A DNA stretch of 64,000 nucleotides from Actinocorallia herbida (GTDB taxonomy: Bacteria > Actinomycetota > Actinomycetes > Streptosporangiales > Streptosporangiaceae): contig NZ_RJKE01000001.1 in the NCBI RefSeq assembly GCF_003751225.1, forward strand, positions 6,758,001 through 6,822,000. The letters are read 5' to 3'. The translations under genes were made by a program, and so were the position numbers. Below the pieces are notes generated by a model. That model did no database searches. It was given only the letters and a program-made list of their open reading frames with translations, and was not told the origin of the DNA. Positions 43,282-52,465 of this stretch are shown piece by piece. The first letter of the stretch is position 1. Every line of letters begins with the position of its first letter.

Positions 43282-44388
43282 ATGGGTGTGGGCCAGGTAT
43301 CTGGCGAAGCCGCGCCGCAACGCGTCCCGTGGCGCATGCCCGGCCCCACGGGGCTCGGCACCGGCGCCGCGGCGGTGCACAGGACCGTGGGAACACCACC
43401 GGTGTACACCCACCGGTCCTGGGGCGACGGATCGGCGCCGCCCCTGTACGTCCCGGCCGTCGAACGGATCGACGCCGCGCTCGGCGCCGAGGTGGACGCG
43501 CGGCTGCGGGTCTGGGGCGCCGGGCTCGGCTTCCGCGACGACGAGCTCGACGCGATGGCGGCGGCGGGCTTCGGCAGGCTCGCGATGCTCACCCACCCCG
43601 ACACCGACGACCCCGAGGCCCTGCTCACCGCGGCCAAGCTGAACGCGGCATGGTGGGCCGCCGACGACTACTACGCCGACGACACCTCACTCGGCGCCGT
43701 CCCCGAACTGCTGCCGCCCCGGCTGGCCCTGGCCATGTCCGCGATGGACCCGCCGCCCTTCACCGGGGACTTCACGCCCCCGCTGGAGGAGGCGCTCGCC
43801 GACGACCTCGTGCTGCGGATGCTGCGCTCGGCGACCGAGCACCTGGCCGCCCGCGGCAGCGCCGCCCAGGTCCAGCGCGTCTGCTACTCCACCTTCGCGA
43901 TGTTCGTGAGCTGGTCGGCCTACGCCGCCTGGCGGGAGACCGACAAGCGTCCTCCCGCCTGGGAGTACCTCTCGGCCCGCCAGCACGACAGCTTCTACAC
44001 CTCGATGACGCTGGTCGACGCCGTCGGCGGCTACGAGGTGCCCGCCGAGCTGTACTACCAGGAGCGCGTACGCCACGCGCTCTTCCAGGCGGGCACCGCC
44101 TCGGTCATGCTCAACGACCTCTTCTCCGTCGCCAAGGACGCGGCGGACGAGAAGCCCGTCTGCAACATGGTCCTGCTCGTCGCCGCCGACCGGGACTGCT
44201 CCGTCGAAGCGGCGACCGAGGCCGTCGTCGAGCTGCACAACGACCTCGTCCGGGGGTTCCAGGCCGCGCACGCCGAACTGTCGGCCGTGCCCTCCCCGCA
44301 GCTCCAGTGGTTCCTGCGCGGGGTCCGGGCGTGGATGGGAGGCGGCTTCGAATGGCACGCCACCAACGCCCGCTACCGCACCGAGTGA
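43282..44388 (+). CDS. tpc: 2-Methylisoborneol-type terpene cyclase, encapsulin cargo
   Basis: This 368-residue class I terpene synthase cyclises 2-methyl-GPP, probably to 2-methylisoborneol or a relative such as 2-methylenebornane. The metal motif is DDYYADD (D128-D134). The second motif is NDLFSVAKD (N278, S282, D286), where Asp replaces the usual Glu. The RY pair is R364-Y365. Residues 1-55 are Gly/Pro/Ala-rich and disordered, with GPTGLGT at 21-27, much shorter than the N-terminus of the S. coelicolor enzyme (about 440 aa in total). ATG 43282 has GGAGGTGG upstream. It is the first gene of the cyclase-methyltransferase-encapsulin operon. Confidence 0.9.
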   Translation: MGVGQVSGEAAPQRVPWRMPGPTGLGTGAAAVHRTVGTPPVYTHRSWGDGSAPPLYVPAVERIDAALGAEVDARLRVWGAGLGFRDDELDAMAAAGFGRLAMLTHPDTDDPEALLTAAKLNAAWWAADDYYADDTSLGAVPELLPPRLALAMSAMDPPPFTGDFTPPLEEALADDLVLRMLRSATEHLAARGSAAQVQRVCYSTFAMFVSWSAYAAWRETDKRPPAWEYLSARQHDSFYTSMTLVDAVGGYEVPAELYYQERVRHALFQAGTASVMLNDLFSVAKDAADEKPVCNMVLLVAADRDCSVEAATEAVVELHNDLVRGFQAAHAELSAVPSPQLQWFLRGVRAWMGGGFEWHATNARYRTE

Positions 44389-44449
44389 ACCCCTCCCGAG
44401 TCCACCCGTCCTGAGTGCACCGAGTGATCACCGAATGAGAGGAACGGCC

Positions 44450-45313
44450 ATGTCCCCGACCACCACCGCCACCGCCCCCGTGCTCAAGAGCCTCTACCAG
44501 CGTTCGGTCGCCGACTACTGGAACGCCGAACGGAACCCGGTCAACCTGCTGCTCGGCGACGTGAGCGGCACCTACCACCACCACTACGGCATCGGCGAGC
44601 CCGACTGGTCGGTGCTGGAGGGTCCGGAGGACACGCGCGAGCAGCGGACGATCGAGGAACTGCACAGGCTGGAGACCGCTCAGGCGTCCTTCCTGCTGGA
44701 CCATCTGGCGCCCATTCCGGTCGGCGGCCGCCTGCTGGACGCCGGCTGCGGCCGCGGCGGCACGAGCTTCATGGCCAACCAGCGCTTCGGCGCGCAGGTG
44801 GAGGGCATCTCGATCTCCGAGGAGCAGGTGAGGTTCGCGAACGAGCAGGCCGAACGCCGCGGCGTCGCCGACTCGGCGCGCTTCTCCTTCCGGAACATGC
44901 TCGCGACCGGCTTCGAGACGGCCGCCTTCGACGGCATCTGGAACAACGAGTCCACGATGTACGTCAACCTCGACGACCTCTTCGCCGAGCACAGCAGGCT
45001 GCTCAAGCCCGGCGGCCGGTATGTGACCATCACCGGCTGCTACAACGACGTGTACGGGCTGCCGTCCCGGGCCGTCAGCGAGATCAACTCGCACTACATC
45101 TGCGACATCCACCCGCGCAGCGCCTACTTCAAGGCGATGGCGGCGAACGGCCTCGTGCCGATCAACGTCATCGACCTCACCGAGGCGACCATCCCGTACT
45201 GGCGGATGCGCGCCCGCTCCCCGCATCTGGTCACCGGCATCGAGGACGCCTTCCTCGAGGCCTACACCGGCGGGAGCTTCCACTACCTGCTCATCGCCGC
45301 CGACCGGGTCTGA
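44450..45313 (+). CDS. mtf: Geranyl diphosphate 2-C-methyltransferase
   Basis: This 287-residue SAM-dependent enzyme adds a methyl group to C2 of geranyl diphosphate, giving the C11 substrate of the cyclase. It has motif [11 protein letters not shown] (about 95-104), and the pattern [40 protein letters not shown] typical of [33 protein letters not shown] forms the metal/SAM region. ATG 44450 has GAGAGGA at good spacing, and an upstream ATG at 44435 is less likely. It lies 61 bp after the cyclase gene and 26 bp before the encapsulin gene. Confidence 0.93.
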   Translation: MSPTTTATAPVLKSLYQRSVADYWNAERNPVNLLLGDVSGTYHHHYGIGEPDWSVLEGPEDTREQRTIEELHRLETAQASFLLDHLAPIPVGGRLLDAGCGRGGTSFMANQRFGAQVEGISISEEQVRFANEQAERRGVADSARFSFRNMLATGFETAAFDGIWNNESTMYVNLDDLFAEHSRLLKPGGRYVTITGCYNDVYGLPSRAVSEINSHYICDIHPRSAYFKAMAANGLVPINVIDLTEATIPYWRMRARSPHLVTGIEDAFLEAYTGGSFHYLLIAADRV

Positions 45314-45339
45314 CCGCCCGGACCGACGAAGGAGAGGCG

Positions 45340-46761
45340 ATGCCCCCCATCGAGGAGGCCCTGGCGGACCCGCCCGCGCTCAGCCTGGCGACTGAGGCGG
45401 CCCGCCTGCTGGCGACCACCACCAAGACCCCGCCCCAGATGCAGGCCATCTCCTCCAGATGGCTGCTGCGCAAACTCCCCTGGGTCGAGGTCAGCGGCGG
45501 CATCTACCGGATCAACCGCCGCCGCACCACCACCGCACGGCCAGGGCTGCTCACCTTCCGGTGGGGCGCCTCGGGCGTGCGGGTGGCGCCGGACTCGCTC
45601 GGCGGCGTCCCCGCCCTGCACGGGCTCGGAGGCACCGCCCGGGGCAGGATGCTGCTCTCCGAGCTCGCGGGCCGCTTCACCGCCCGCGACGTCGAGCCGG
45701 GCGACGTCCTGGCCGCCGAAGGCGCACCGGTGACGGAGGTCCTGGTCGTCGCGCGCGGCCGGGTCGAGCGGATCGGCACCGGCCGGTACGGCGGCCCGGC
45801 GATGCTGGGCGTCCTCACCGACGGGCGGCACGCGGGCGGTGACCTGCTGGCGGCCGGGTCCGACGGCCCCGTCTGGAAGGAGACGCTGCGGGCCGCCACC
45901 GCGGGAACCGTCCTGGCGCTGCCGCGCGCGGCCCTCGCCGAACTGCGCGATGTCAGCCCGGAGCTGCGCGCGCACCTGGCGGCCCACCGCGCCGCGGCCG
46001 CCTCCCCCGCCAACCGCAGGGGCGAGGCCGAGATCCGGCTCGCGGCGGGACACCGGGGCGAACCACGCCTGCCCGAGACGTTCGCCGACTACGACCCCGA
46101 CCCGCAGGAGATCGAGCTCGCCGTCGCCCAGACGGTCCTCGGCGTCCACACCAGGGTCGGCGACCTGTACAACGGGCCGATGAACCAGGCGGAGGAACAG
46201 CTCCGCCTGGTCGTGGAGGAGCTGCGCGAGCGGCAGGAGTGGGAGCTGGTCAACAACCCCGACTTCGGCCTGCTGCACCAGGCCGACGATACCCAGCGGA
46301 TCTCCACCTGGTCCGGCCCACCCACTCCCGACGACCTCGACGACCTGCTGGCGATGCGGCGCGGCACCCGCCTGTTCCTCGCCCATCCCAAGGCCATCGC
46401 GGCGTTCTTCCGGGAGTGCACCCGGCGGAGCGTCGCGCCCGACCAGATCGTCGACGGGGACAAGCGGCTGCTCGGGTGGCGCGGGGTGCCGATCTACCCG
46501 TGCGGGAAGATCCCCGTCGGGCCCGACCACACCACGTCCATCCTCGCGATGCGCACCGGTGAGGACGACGCGGGGGTCGTCGGGCTGCACCAGACGGGGC
46601 TGCCCGACGAGTATGCGCCCTCCTTGAACGTCCGTTTCATGGGCATCACCGAGGCGGCCATCGCCCGCTACCTCGTGAGCGCCTACTTCAACGCGGCAGT
46701 CCTGGTCCCCGACGCGCTCGGGGTCCTGGAGTGCGTGGACGTCGCGGCCCCGCGCGTTTAG
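45340..46761 (+). CDS. eshA: Family 2B encapsulin shell protein (EshA-like, cyclic-nucleotide-domain insert)
   Basis: This 473-residue protein is like Streptomyces EshA, which is now grouped with HK97-fold family 2B encapsulins that build nanocompartments. The N-terminal shell part is about residues 1-80. A cyclic-nucleotide-binding-like domain is inserted at about 85-225. The main HK97 shell domain follows ([83 protein letters not shown]). In the insert, G167-D168 replaces Gly-Glu, and no Arg-Ser pair is found before W179, so nucleotide binding is doubtful. AAGGAG lies five bases before ATG 45340. The cargo is most likely the cyclase encoded two genes upstream. Confidence 0.92.
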   Translation: MPPIEEALADPPALSLATEAARLLATTTKTPPQMQAISSRWLLRKLPWVEVSGGIYRINRRRTTTARPGLLTFRWGASGVRVAPDSLGGVPALHGLGGTARGRMLLSELAGRFTARDVEPGDVLAAEGAPVTEVLVVARGRVERIGTGRYGGPAMLGVLTDGRHAGGDLLAAGSDGPVWKETLRAATAGTVLALPRAALAELRDVSPELRAHLAAHRAAAASPANRRGEAEIRLAAGHRGEPRLPETFADYDPDPQEIELAVAQTVLGVHTRVGDLYNGPMNQAEEQLRLVVEELRERQEWELVNNPDFGLLHQADDTQRISTWSGPPTPDDLDDLLAMRRGTRLFLAHPKAIAAFFRECTRRSVAPDQIVDGDKRLLGWRGVPIYPCGKIPVGPDHTTSILAMRTGEDDAGVVGLHQTGLPDEYAPSLNVRFMGITEAAIARYLVSAYFNAAVLVPDALGVLECVDVAAPRV

Positions 46762-46790
46762 GGGCCGGACCGAGGAAGGAAACGGCGACC

Positions 46791-46827
46791 GGGCCCTGTG
46801 GTGGGAAGCCATCCCGCCACAGGGCCC
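46791..46827 (+). terminator. Strong terminator of the terpene/encapsulin operon
   Basis: A 16-bp stem (GGGCCCTGTGGTGGGA with TCCCGCCACAGGGCCC, one G-U pair) with loop AGCCA lies 30 bases after the encapsulin stop. It defines the operon end. Confidence 0.9.
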
Positions 46828-47019
46828 CGGCATGCTCTACGGGGCGGGGCACGGGCGGGAAAATCTCATGCGAAGTACCAGAAGGGTGTCATTCGGGCGC
46901 CATGTCCTGAGGTTCACCTAATGTGAAGGTTAGGATTTGGGCGGCCGTCGGCCGGCGCATCCCTCGGGCTGGGGTGGTCCGCGCGGACGCCTCTCGACCC
47001 CTTCCCCCGGAGGACCCCC

Positions 47020-47760
47020 ATGTCCGCATCACGCCTTTCCGGGCGTTCCGCCAGATCCCGTCTGACCGCCGCGTTCGTCGCGCTGACCGCCGCGTTCGGC
47101 ACCGTCGTCGGCGCCTCCGCGGCCCCCGCCGCGGCCGACGAGCCCTGCGCCAACGGCTATGTGGCGCTCAGCTTCGACGACGGCCCCACCACCCTGACCC
47201 CCGACTACGTGCAGGCGCTGCACGACGCGGGCTGGGTCCGGGCCACGTTCTTCCTCACCGGCGCGAACGCCCTCGACCACCCCTCCTACGTCGACCTGCT
47301 CGCGCAGAACGGCCACTGGATCGGCAACCACACCTACTCGCACCCGTTCCTCGACACGCTCAGCTCGACCGACGTGTTCAACGAGTTGCTCGGCACCAAC
47401 CAGATCCTCCTCTCCCAGACCGGGGTGGCGCCGACCCTCTTCCGTCCGCCCTACGGCCGCACGGACAGCACGATCCGGGGCCACGCCACCACCCTCGGCA
47501 TGACCGAGACCCTGTGGACGACCGACTCCCTGGACTACAACGGGATCACCGCGGCGCAGATCACCGCCAACGCGCTGACCGTCGCCCCCGGGGGCATCAT
47601 CCTGCTCCACGAGGGCTACCAGACCACCCTCGACGCCCTCCCCGACATCATCTCCGGTCTCGCCGACCGGGGCCTGTGCGCGGGCAAGATCGTCCCGTCG
47701 GAGGACCCCGTCGAAGCGTGGCCGGGCACCACCTTCTACGCGGTCGCCGCCCACTGGTAG
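47020..47760 (+). CDS. Secreted polysaccharide deacetylase (CE4, NodB domain)
   Basis: This 246-residue protein has a Sec signal peptide (basic start, hydrophobic LTAAFVALTAAFGTVVGASA, cleavage near AAPAAADE). The NodB domain shows metal motif SFDDGP, HxxxxH in GNHTYSHP, FRPPYG and LLHEGYQTT. It deacetylates chitin-, xylan- or peptidoglycan-type polymers outside the cell. GGAGGA lies five bases before ATG 47020. Confidence 0.93.
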   Translation: MSASRLSGRSARSRLTAAFVALTAAFGTVVGASAAPAAADEPCANGYVALSFDDGPTTLTPDYVQALHDAGWVRATFFLTGANALDHPSYVDLLAQNGHWIGNHTYSHPFLDTLSSTDVFNELLGTNQILLSQTGVAPTLFRPPYGRTDSTIRGHATTLGMTETLWTTDSLDYNGITAAQITANALTVAPGGIILLHEGYQTTLDALPDIISGLADRGLCAGKIVPSEDPVEAWPGTTFYAVAAHW

Positions 47761-47765
47761 GAGAA

Positions 47766-47802
47766 ACTCCCCGGCGTGCGGGCCTCCCGCCACGCCGGGA
47801 GT
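47766..47802 (+). terminator. Hairpin terminator after the deacetylase
   Basis: The arms ACTCC(C)CGGCGTG and CACGCCGGGAGT (one bulge) extend into an inner CGGG/CCCG. The element starts five bases after the stop codon. Confidence 0.75.
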
Positions 47803-47937
47803 CTCGCCGGGAACCCGTCTCATCGCCGCCTGTGGACAACCCACCACGGAGTGTCGCCGGGGTGTTAGAAAGGAGTGTGCGCCCGGCCGTCGGAGCCGGG
47901 CGTCCACCCGCGGTTCCACCCCCCACCGGAGGGCGAG

Positions 47938-49191
47938 ATGGGCACCCAGATGTCAGTGCGCGAGGCGGGCCTCGCCGTGGCCGACCCGCAGTCCTACGCG
48001 GACGAGCGGCGGCTGCACGAGGCCCTGCGGATCCTGCGCCGGGAGGATCCGGTGCGCCTGGTCGAGGCCGAAGGGTTCGACCCGTTCTTCGCCGTGACGC
48101 GGCACGCGGACGTGCTCGACGTCGAGCGGCGGCACGAGGACTTCCTGAGCGCCCCGCGCCCGATCCTCGCCACCTCCGAGATGGACGCGCTCCAGCGGCG
48201 GCATCGCGAAGCGGGCACCGGCCTGCGCACCCTCGTGCACATGGACGATCCGCAGCACCGGGTCGTGCGCGCGATCGGCGCCGACTGGTTCCGGCCCAAG
48301 GCGATGCGGCGGCTCCAGGAGCGGGTGGACGAACTGGCCCACCGGTACGTCGACCGCATGGCGGAACTCGACGGTTCGTGTGACTTCGTCCGCCAGATCG
48401 CGGTCCACTACCCGCTGTACGTGATCCTGTCGCTGCTCGGTCTGCCCGAGTCGGACTTCCCGCGCATGCTGAAGCTCACCCAGGAGCTGTTCGGCGGCCA
48501 GGACTCCGAGCTCCGGCGCGGCGCGAGCGCCGCGGAGCAGCTCCAGACCCTGACCGAGTTCTTCGCCTACTTCGGTGAGCTCACCGCGGCCCGCCGCGCG
48601 CATCCCACCGACGACCTCGCCTCCGCGATCGCCAACGCCCGCGTCGACGGCACGCGGCTCTCCGACGTGGACACCACGTCCTACTACGTCATCATCGCCA
48701 CCGCCGGGCACGACACCACCAGCTCCACCATCTCCGGCGGCCTGCACGCCCTCATCGAGCACCCCGACCAACTGACCCGGCTCAAGGAGAATCCGGACCT
48801 GCTCCCCCTGGCGACCGACGAGATGATCCGCTGGGTCACACCCGTCAAGGAATTCATGCGCACCGCGACCCGCGACACCCAGGTCGGCGGCGTACCCATC
48901 GCCGAAGGCGAATCCGTCCTCCTGTCCTACCCGTCGGCCAACCGCGACGAGGACATCTTCGACGACCCCTTCCGCTTCGACATCGGCCGCGACCCCAACC
49001 GCCACCTCGCCTTCGGCTTCGGCGTCCACTACTGCCTCGGCGCCGCCCTCGCCCGCATGGAGATCCGCTCCCTCTACACCGCGCTCCTCCCCCGACTCGA
49101 ATCCATCGAACTCGCAGGCACCCCCGAATGGACCGCCACCACCTTCGTCGGCGGCCTCAAGCACCTGCCCATCCGCTACACCCTCACCTGA
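47938..49191 (+). CDS. Cytochrome P450
   Basis: This 417-residue bacterial class I P450 has the I-helix motif TAGHDTTSS, K-helix ExxR in DEMIRW, and heme loop FGFGVHYCLGAALAR with the axial C366. The sequence around VKEFMRTATRDTQVGG and LLSYPSANRD is of the CYP124/125/terpenoid-oxidising type, but I cannot fix the family. ATG 47938 has GGAGG upstream. No ferredoxin or reductase is adjacent. It is close to the terpene operon (1.2 kb downstream), yet separated by a deacetylase gene and terminators. Confidence 0.9.
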   Translation: MGTQMSVREAGLAVADPQSYADERRLHEALRILRREDPVRLVEAEGFDPFFAVTRHADVLDVERRHEDFLSAPRPILATSEMDALQRRHREAGTGLRTLVHMDDPQHRVVRAIGADWFRPKAMRRLQERVDELAHRYVDRMAELDGSCDFVRQIAVHYPLYVILSLLGLPESDFPRMLKLTQELFGGQDSELRRGASAAEQLQTLTEFFAYFGELTAARRAHPTDDLASAIANARVDGTRLSDVDTTSYYVIIATAGHDTTSSTISGGLHALIEHPDQLTRLKENPDLLPLATDEMIRWVTPVKEFMRTATRDTQVGGVPIAEGESVLLSYPSANRDEDIFDDPFRFDIGRDPNRHLAFGFGVHYCLGAALARMEIRSLYTALLPRLESIELAGTPEWTATTFVGGLKHLPIRYTLT

Positions 49192-49354
49192 AGCGTCCGA
49201 CCCGGCCCGTGCCGCAGCCTCGAAGACGCGCGGCGGCGGCCGACCGTCGGCCGCGCCTCCACCCGACCCGGCAGCGCCTGCCCGCGGTGAGCGCGTCCGG
49301 CGCTCGGCGACGGCGCTCTGCCGCGCTGTCCGGCGGAGCCCTCCGCGGCTCCGG

Positions 49355-49783
49355 TCAGGGCGCGACGGGAAGGCGGCGGGCGTACGCGGCGGCCACCCGA
49401 AGCGTCGGATCGGCGGCGCCGGGGTCGCGCAGCCGATCCGTCACCACGAAGCCCGGGAGATCCCAGTCCGGAAGGTCGTGCTCGGAGAGGAGGAACGCAC
49501 CGCCGCGGTCGTCCACGGGCCACCCCAGCGCGAGCCCGCGCTCGATGACGGCGCGCACGTCCCGCGTGGTCGGATACCCGTTGTCGGTCGCGCAGGCGCT
49601 CCAGGGCGAGGGACCGGTCACCGACAGCAGGTCGACGGCCAGGGGCCTGCTGTTCTTCCCGCCGCCCCACACCCGCAGCCTGAGGCAGCGGTGGCAGTCG
49701 GACGGACCCGGAACGTGGCCGATGCCCACCGTCCACAGGTGATCCCGCTCGCCGACCCGCAGCCGACGCAGCCTCGTCTTCAT
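49355..49783 (-). CDS. Conserved-looking hypothetical protein with CxxC
   Basis: This 142-residue protein starts at ATG 49783 with GGAGGAG upstream. It has CHRC near residue 30, a middle KNSRPLAVDLLSV and TRDVRAVIERGLALGWPVDD, and an acidic EHDLPDWDLPGFVVTD. Codon use is typical, so it is a gene. I do not recognise the family. It is convergent with the P450 gene. A single CxxC is not enough to claim zinc binding. Confidence 0.65.
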   Translation of the reverse strand: MKTRLRRLRVGERDHLWTVGIGHVPGPSDCHRCLRLRVWGGGKNSRPLAVDLLSVTGPSPWSACATDNGYPTTRDVRAVIERGLALGWPVDDRGGAFLLSEHDLPDWDLPGFVVTDRLRDPGAADPTLRVAAAYARRLPVAP

Positions 49784-50443
49784 CCCTGCTCCTCCCGTCG
49801 TGCCGTCCCGCCCGCCGATGATCGCGCAAGCCCCCCGAAACGGCACCCGGTTTTCCGCCCACCCGACCCCGACCACCGGAAACCCCGCACCGAAGGGGCA
49901 CGCCGAGCAGCGGATACAGCCTCCGCGACCCGCAGGCGCCCCGGCGATGCGATGACCTTCACGTACAGACCGGACACCGCCTCACGGGGCCGGCGCACCC
50001 CACCACCTGTCACCGGAGACCGATCTCCGGCCGCCACGGCGGCACCCGGACGCAGCTCGGGCCGCCCGTTCGCGCCCCTCAGCCGCCGCCGCTCCCGAGG
50101 TCGGGCGAGCGGCGGACGGTCAGGTGGGCTCGAGCGGGCCTCCACGTGACGGCGGGGTGTCGGGCCCGGGGGTTCGAAGGCCCACCACCGACCGTCGGGG
50201 ACGCCATGGTGGCGCGGCGCGGGGGCGGACCGCGGCTCGGGACGTTCCCTCGGAGCCCGCGGCGGCCGCCGCCGTCAGGCGCACTCGGCAAGGCCGGGCG
50301 CGCGAGGACCCCGGGGACAGGTCGAACCGTCAGACGCACTCGGCAACACGGGCGCGGGGCCTTAGGGACCGGTCGAACCGTCAGGCGCACTCGGCAGGGC
50401 CGGGCGGGCGCGGGGCCTTAGGGACGGGTGGGGCTGTTGGCGG
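49784..50443. other. 660-bp gene-free region
   Basis: No ribosome site linked to a plausible protein was found. Open frames here are composition-driven. The right half holds the direct repeats at 50272-50396. The left part lies upstream of the hypothetical gene and must contain its promoter. Confidence 0.6.
50272..50396. repeat. Three direct repeats of a 19-bp core
   Basis: CCGTCA(G/A)(G/A)CGCACTCGGCA occurs at 50272-50290, 50327-50345 (ACGC variant) and 50378-50396, with spacing of 55 and 51 bp. The intervening sequence is also related (GGGCGCGGGGCCTTAGGGAC twice). A degenerate piece, ACGGTCAGGTGGGC, lies near 50115. The repeats end 48 bases before the helicase stop. Confidence 0.8.
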
Positions 50444-52465
50444 TCAGGTGGTCGTGGGCGGTGGGGTGGGTCGGGTGAGTTCGGAAGGGAGGGGGGTGGT
50501 GTGGAGGACGGTGAGGGAGGTGACGGCGCGGGTGAGGGCGACGTAGAGGCGGGCCAGGCCGCGGGGTTCGGCGGCGACGATCGCGGAGGGCTCGGCGACG
50601 ACGACGTGGTCGTATTCGAGGCCCTTGACGAGGGGGGCGGGGACGAGCTGGACGCGGTCGGTGCCGGCGCTGTCGGGCGTGAGGACGGCGTGCGGGACGC
50701 CCTCGGCTTCGAGGAGGGCGGCCAGGGAGGCGACCTCGGAGTCGGCGGCGACGAGGGCGATCGAGCCGTCGCGGGACAGCAGGTCGCGGACCGCGGCGAC
50801 GGCGGCCTTGGCGGTGTCGGGCACTTCGCGAACGGTGAGGGACCCCCGGCCGGGCCGCAGCGAGCGGGGCACGGCGAGGCCGGGCGCGATCGACGGGAGG
50901 AGGCGCGTGGCGTAGTCGAGGACTTCGCGCGGCACCCGGAAGCCGACGGTCAGCTCGGTGACCTCGCCTTCCCGGCCGAGGTGGTGCAGCACCTCGGTCC
51001 AGGTGCGGGCCGACCACGGGGTGGTGCCCTGGGCGAGGTCGCCGAGTACGGTCGCCGAGCCCGTCGCGCAGCGGCGGCCGAGCGCGCGCAGCTGCATCGA
51101 CGACAGGTCCTGGGCCTCGTCCACCACGAGGTGGCCGAGGGACGCCGTGCGTTCGATGAGGTCGCCGAGCTCGTCCAGCAGGGCGAGGTCGGCGTCGGTC
51201 CAGCGGGCGGAGCGGGCCGAGCGCGGCGCCTTGTCCCAGCGCAGCAGCGCCTGCTCTTCCTCGGAGAGGACGCCCTTGGCGGCGCGGGCGAGGAACTCGG
51301 CGTCAGAGAGGAGCCGGAACAGCACCTGCTGGGGCGTGAGCTTCGGCCAGACCTGGTCGACCAGCGCCTTCACCGGACGGCTGCGGGCGACCGCGTCGTG
51401 CACCCGGTCGTCGGGGGCCTCGCCGCGCTGCTCCATGAGCACGAGGACCCGGTGCGCCAGCCGCCGCGCGAGCGCCTCGCGGCCCGTGCCGTACCGGGTG
51501 GCGCCGCGCAGCTCGGCGACGAGTTCGCGTACCTCGTGGTCGGGGACGCGGAAGCGCGCGCCGCCCCGTACGACGAGCAGCCCTTCCGCCGGCTTGGTGA
51601 CGTGCAGCCACAGGCCCTTGCGCAGCACGTCGACGATCCTGGCGTCGCCCTTGAGCGCGGCCCGCTCGTCGGGTTCGACGCCGGTCGGGCCGCCGAGGAG
51701 GTCGGCGACGGTCGCCTGGTCGACGCGGACCTCGCCGAGAGCCGGGAGGACCCCGGCGATGTAGGAGAGGAACGCCCGGTTCGGTCCGACGATCAGCACA
51801 CCGGACCTGCTCAGCCGCTCCCGGTGGGTGAACAGCAGGTAGGCGGCCCGGTGCAGGCCGACCGCGGTCTTCCCGGTGCCCGGCGCGCCCTGGACGCAGA
51901 CGGTCTTGGCCAGGTCGTCGCGGACGATGACGTCCTGCTCGGGCTGGATGGTCGCGACGATGTCCCGCATGGGGCCGGTGCGGGGCCGCTCGATCTCCTC
52001 GGTGAGCAGCCGGGACTCGCCGAGCTCCCGGCCGTCGAGGTGCTCGTCCTCGAAGGCGGTCAGGTCGCCGCCGCGGTAGCCGAACCTGCGCCGCCGCGCG
52101 ACGCCCATCGGCTCGCTGGGCCCCGCCTGGTAGAAGGAGCGGGAGACGGGCGCGCGCCAGTCCAGCACGAGGGCGGCGCCGCCGTCGTCGTGGACGTGCC
52201 GCCGCCCGACGTACACGGTCTCGGGGAGGTCGCCGGGGAGGTGGTCGAGGCGGCCGAAGAACAGGGGTGTGTCCGGGTGGTCGGCGAGCGCCTGGATCCG
52301 CTGGTCGAGCAGCGCTTCCAGGATCTGGGCGGACACCCAGTCGCCCGCCGCGTCGGCCGACAGGGACTCGGCGTGCTCGCGCATCCGCCGCAGCGCCGTC
52401 CGCGCCCCCTCCAGATGGGCCCTCTCGGCCTCCAACGTCCCCGCTACGTCGGCCTCTCCGGACAT
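50444..52465 (-). CDS. helD: HelD-like UvrD/Rep-family helicase
   Basis: This 673-residue SF1 ATPase has Walker A GAPGTGKTAVGLHRAAYLL (K199), Walker B VVDEAQDLS, GDLAQGTTPWS, and a C-terminal motif VKGLEYDHVVV with LYVALTRA. The N-terminal coiled-coil (residues 1-75) with LVLDWRAPVSRSFYQA matches HelD, which displaces RNA polymerase from nucleic acid and recycles it. Some actinobacterial HelD proteins give rifampicin tolerance. ATG 52465 has AGGAG upstream. Confidence 0.9.
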   Translation of the reverse strand: MSGEADVAGTLEAERAHLEGARTALRRMREHAESLSADAAGDWVSAQILEALLDQRIQALADHPDTPLFFGRLDHLPGDLPETVYVGRRHVHDDGGAALVLDWRAPVSRSFYQAGPSEPMGVARRRRFGYRGGDLTAFEDEHLDGRELGESRLLTEEIERPRTGPMRDIVATIQPEQDVIVRDDLAKTVCVQGAPGTGKTAVGLHRAAYLLFTHRERLSRSGVLIVGPNRAFLSYIAGVLPALGEVRVDQATVADLLGGPTGVEPDERAALKGDARIVDVLRKGLWLHVTKPAEGLLVVRGGARFRVPDHEVRELVAELRGATRYGTGREALARRLAHRVLVLMEQRGEAPDDRVHDAVARSRPVKALVDQVWPKLTPQQVLFRLLSDAEFLARAAKGVLSEEEQALLRWDKAPRSARSARWTDADLALLDELGDLIERTASLGHLVVDEAQDLSSMQLRALGRRCATGSATVLGDLAQGTTPWSARTWTEVLHHLGREGEVTELTVGFRVPREVLDYATRLLPSIAPGLAVPRSLRPGRGSLTVREVPDTAKAAVAAVRDLLSRDGSIALVAADSEVASLAALLEAEGVPHAVLTPDSAGTDRVQLVPAPLVKGLEYDHVVVAEPSAIVAAEPRGLARLYVALTRAVTSLTVLHTTPLPSELTRPTPPPTTT

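Noticed and set aside
50079-50390. 103-codon minus-strand frame over the direct repeats
   Set aside because: The protein repeats (LTVRPVP) come from the DNA repeat itself. There is no ribosome site and no family resemblance.
50272-50396. CRISPR array
   Set aside because: There are only three repeats, the spacers are themselves related to each other, and no cas genes are present.
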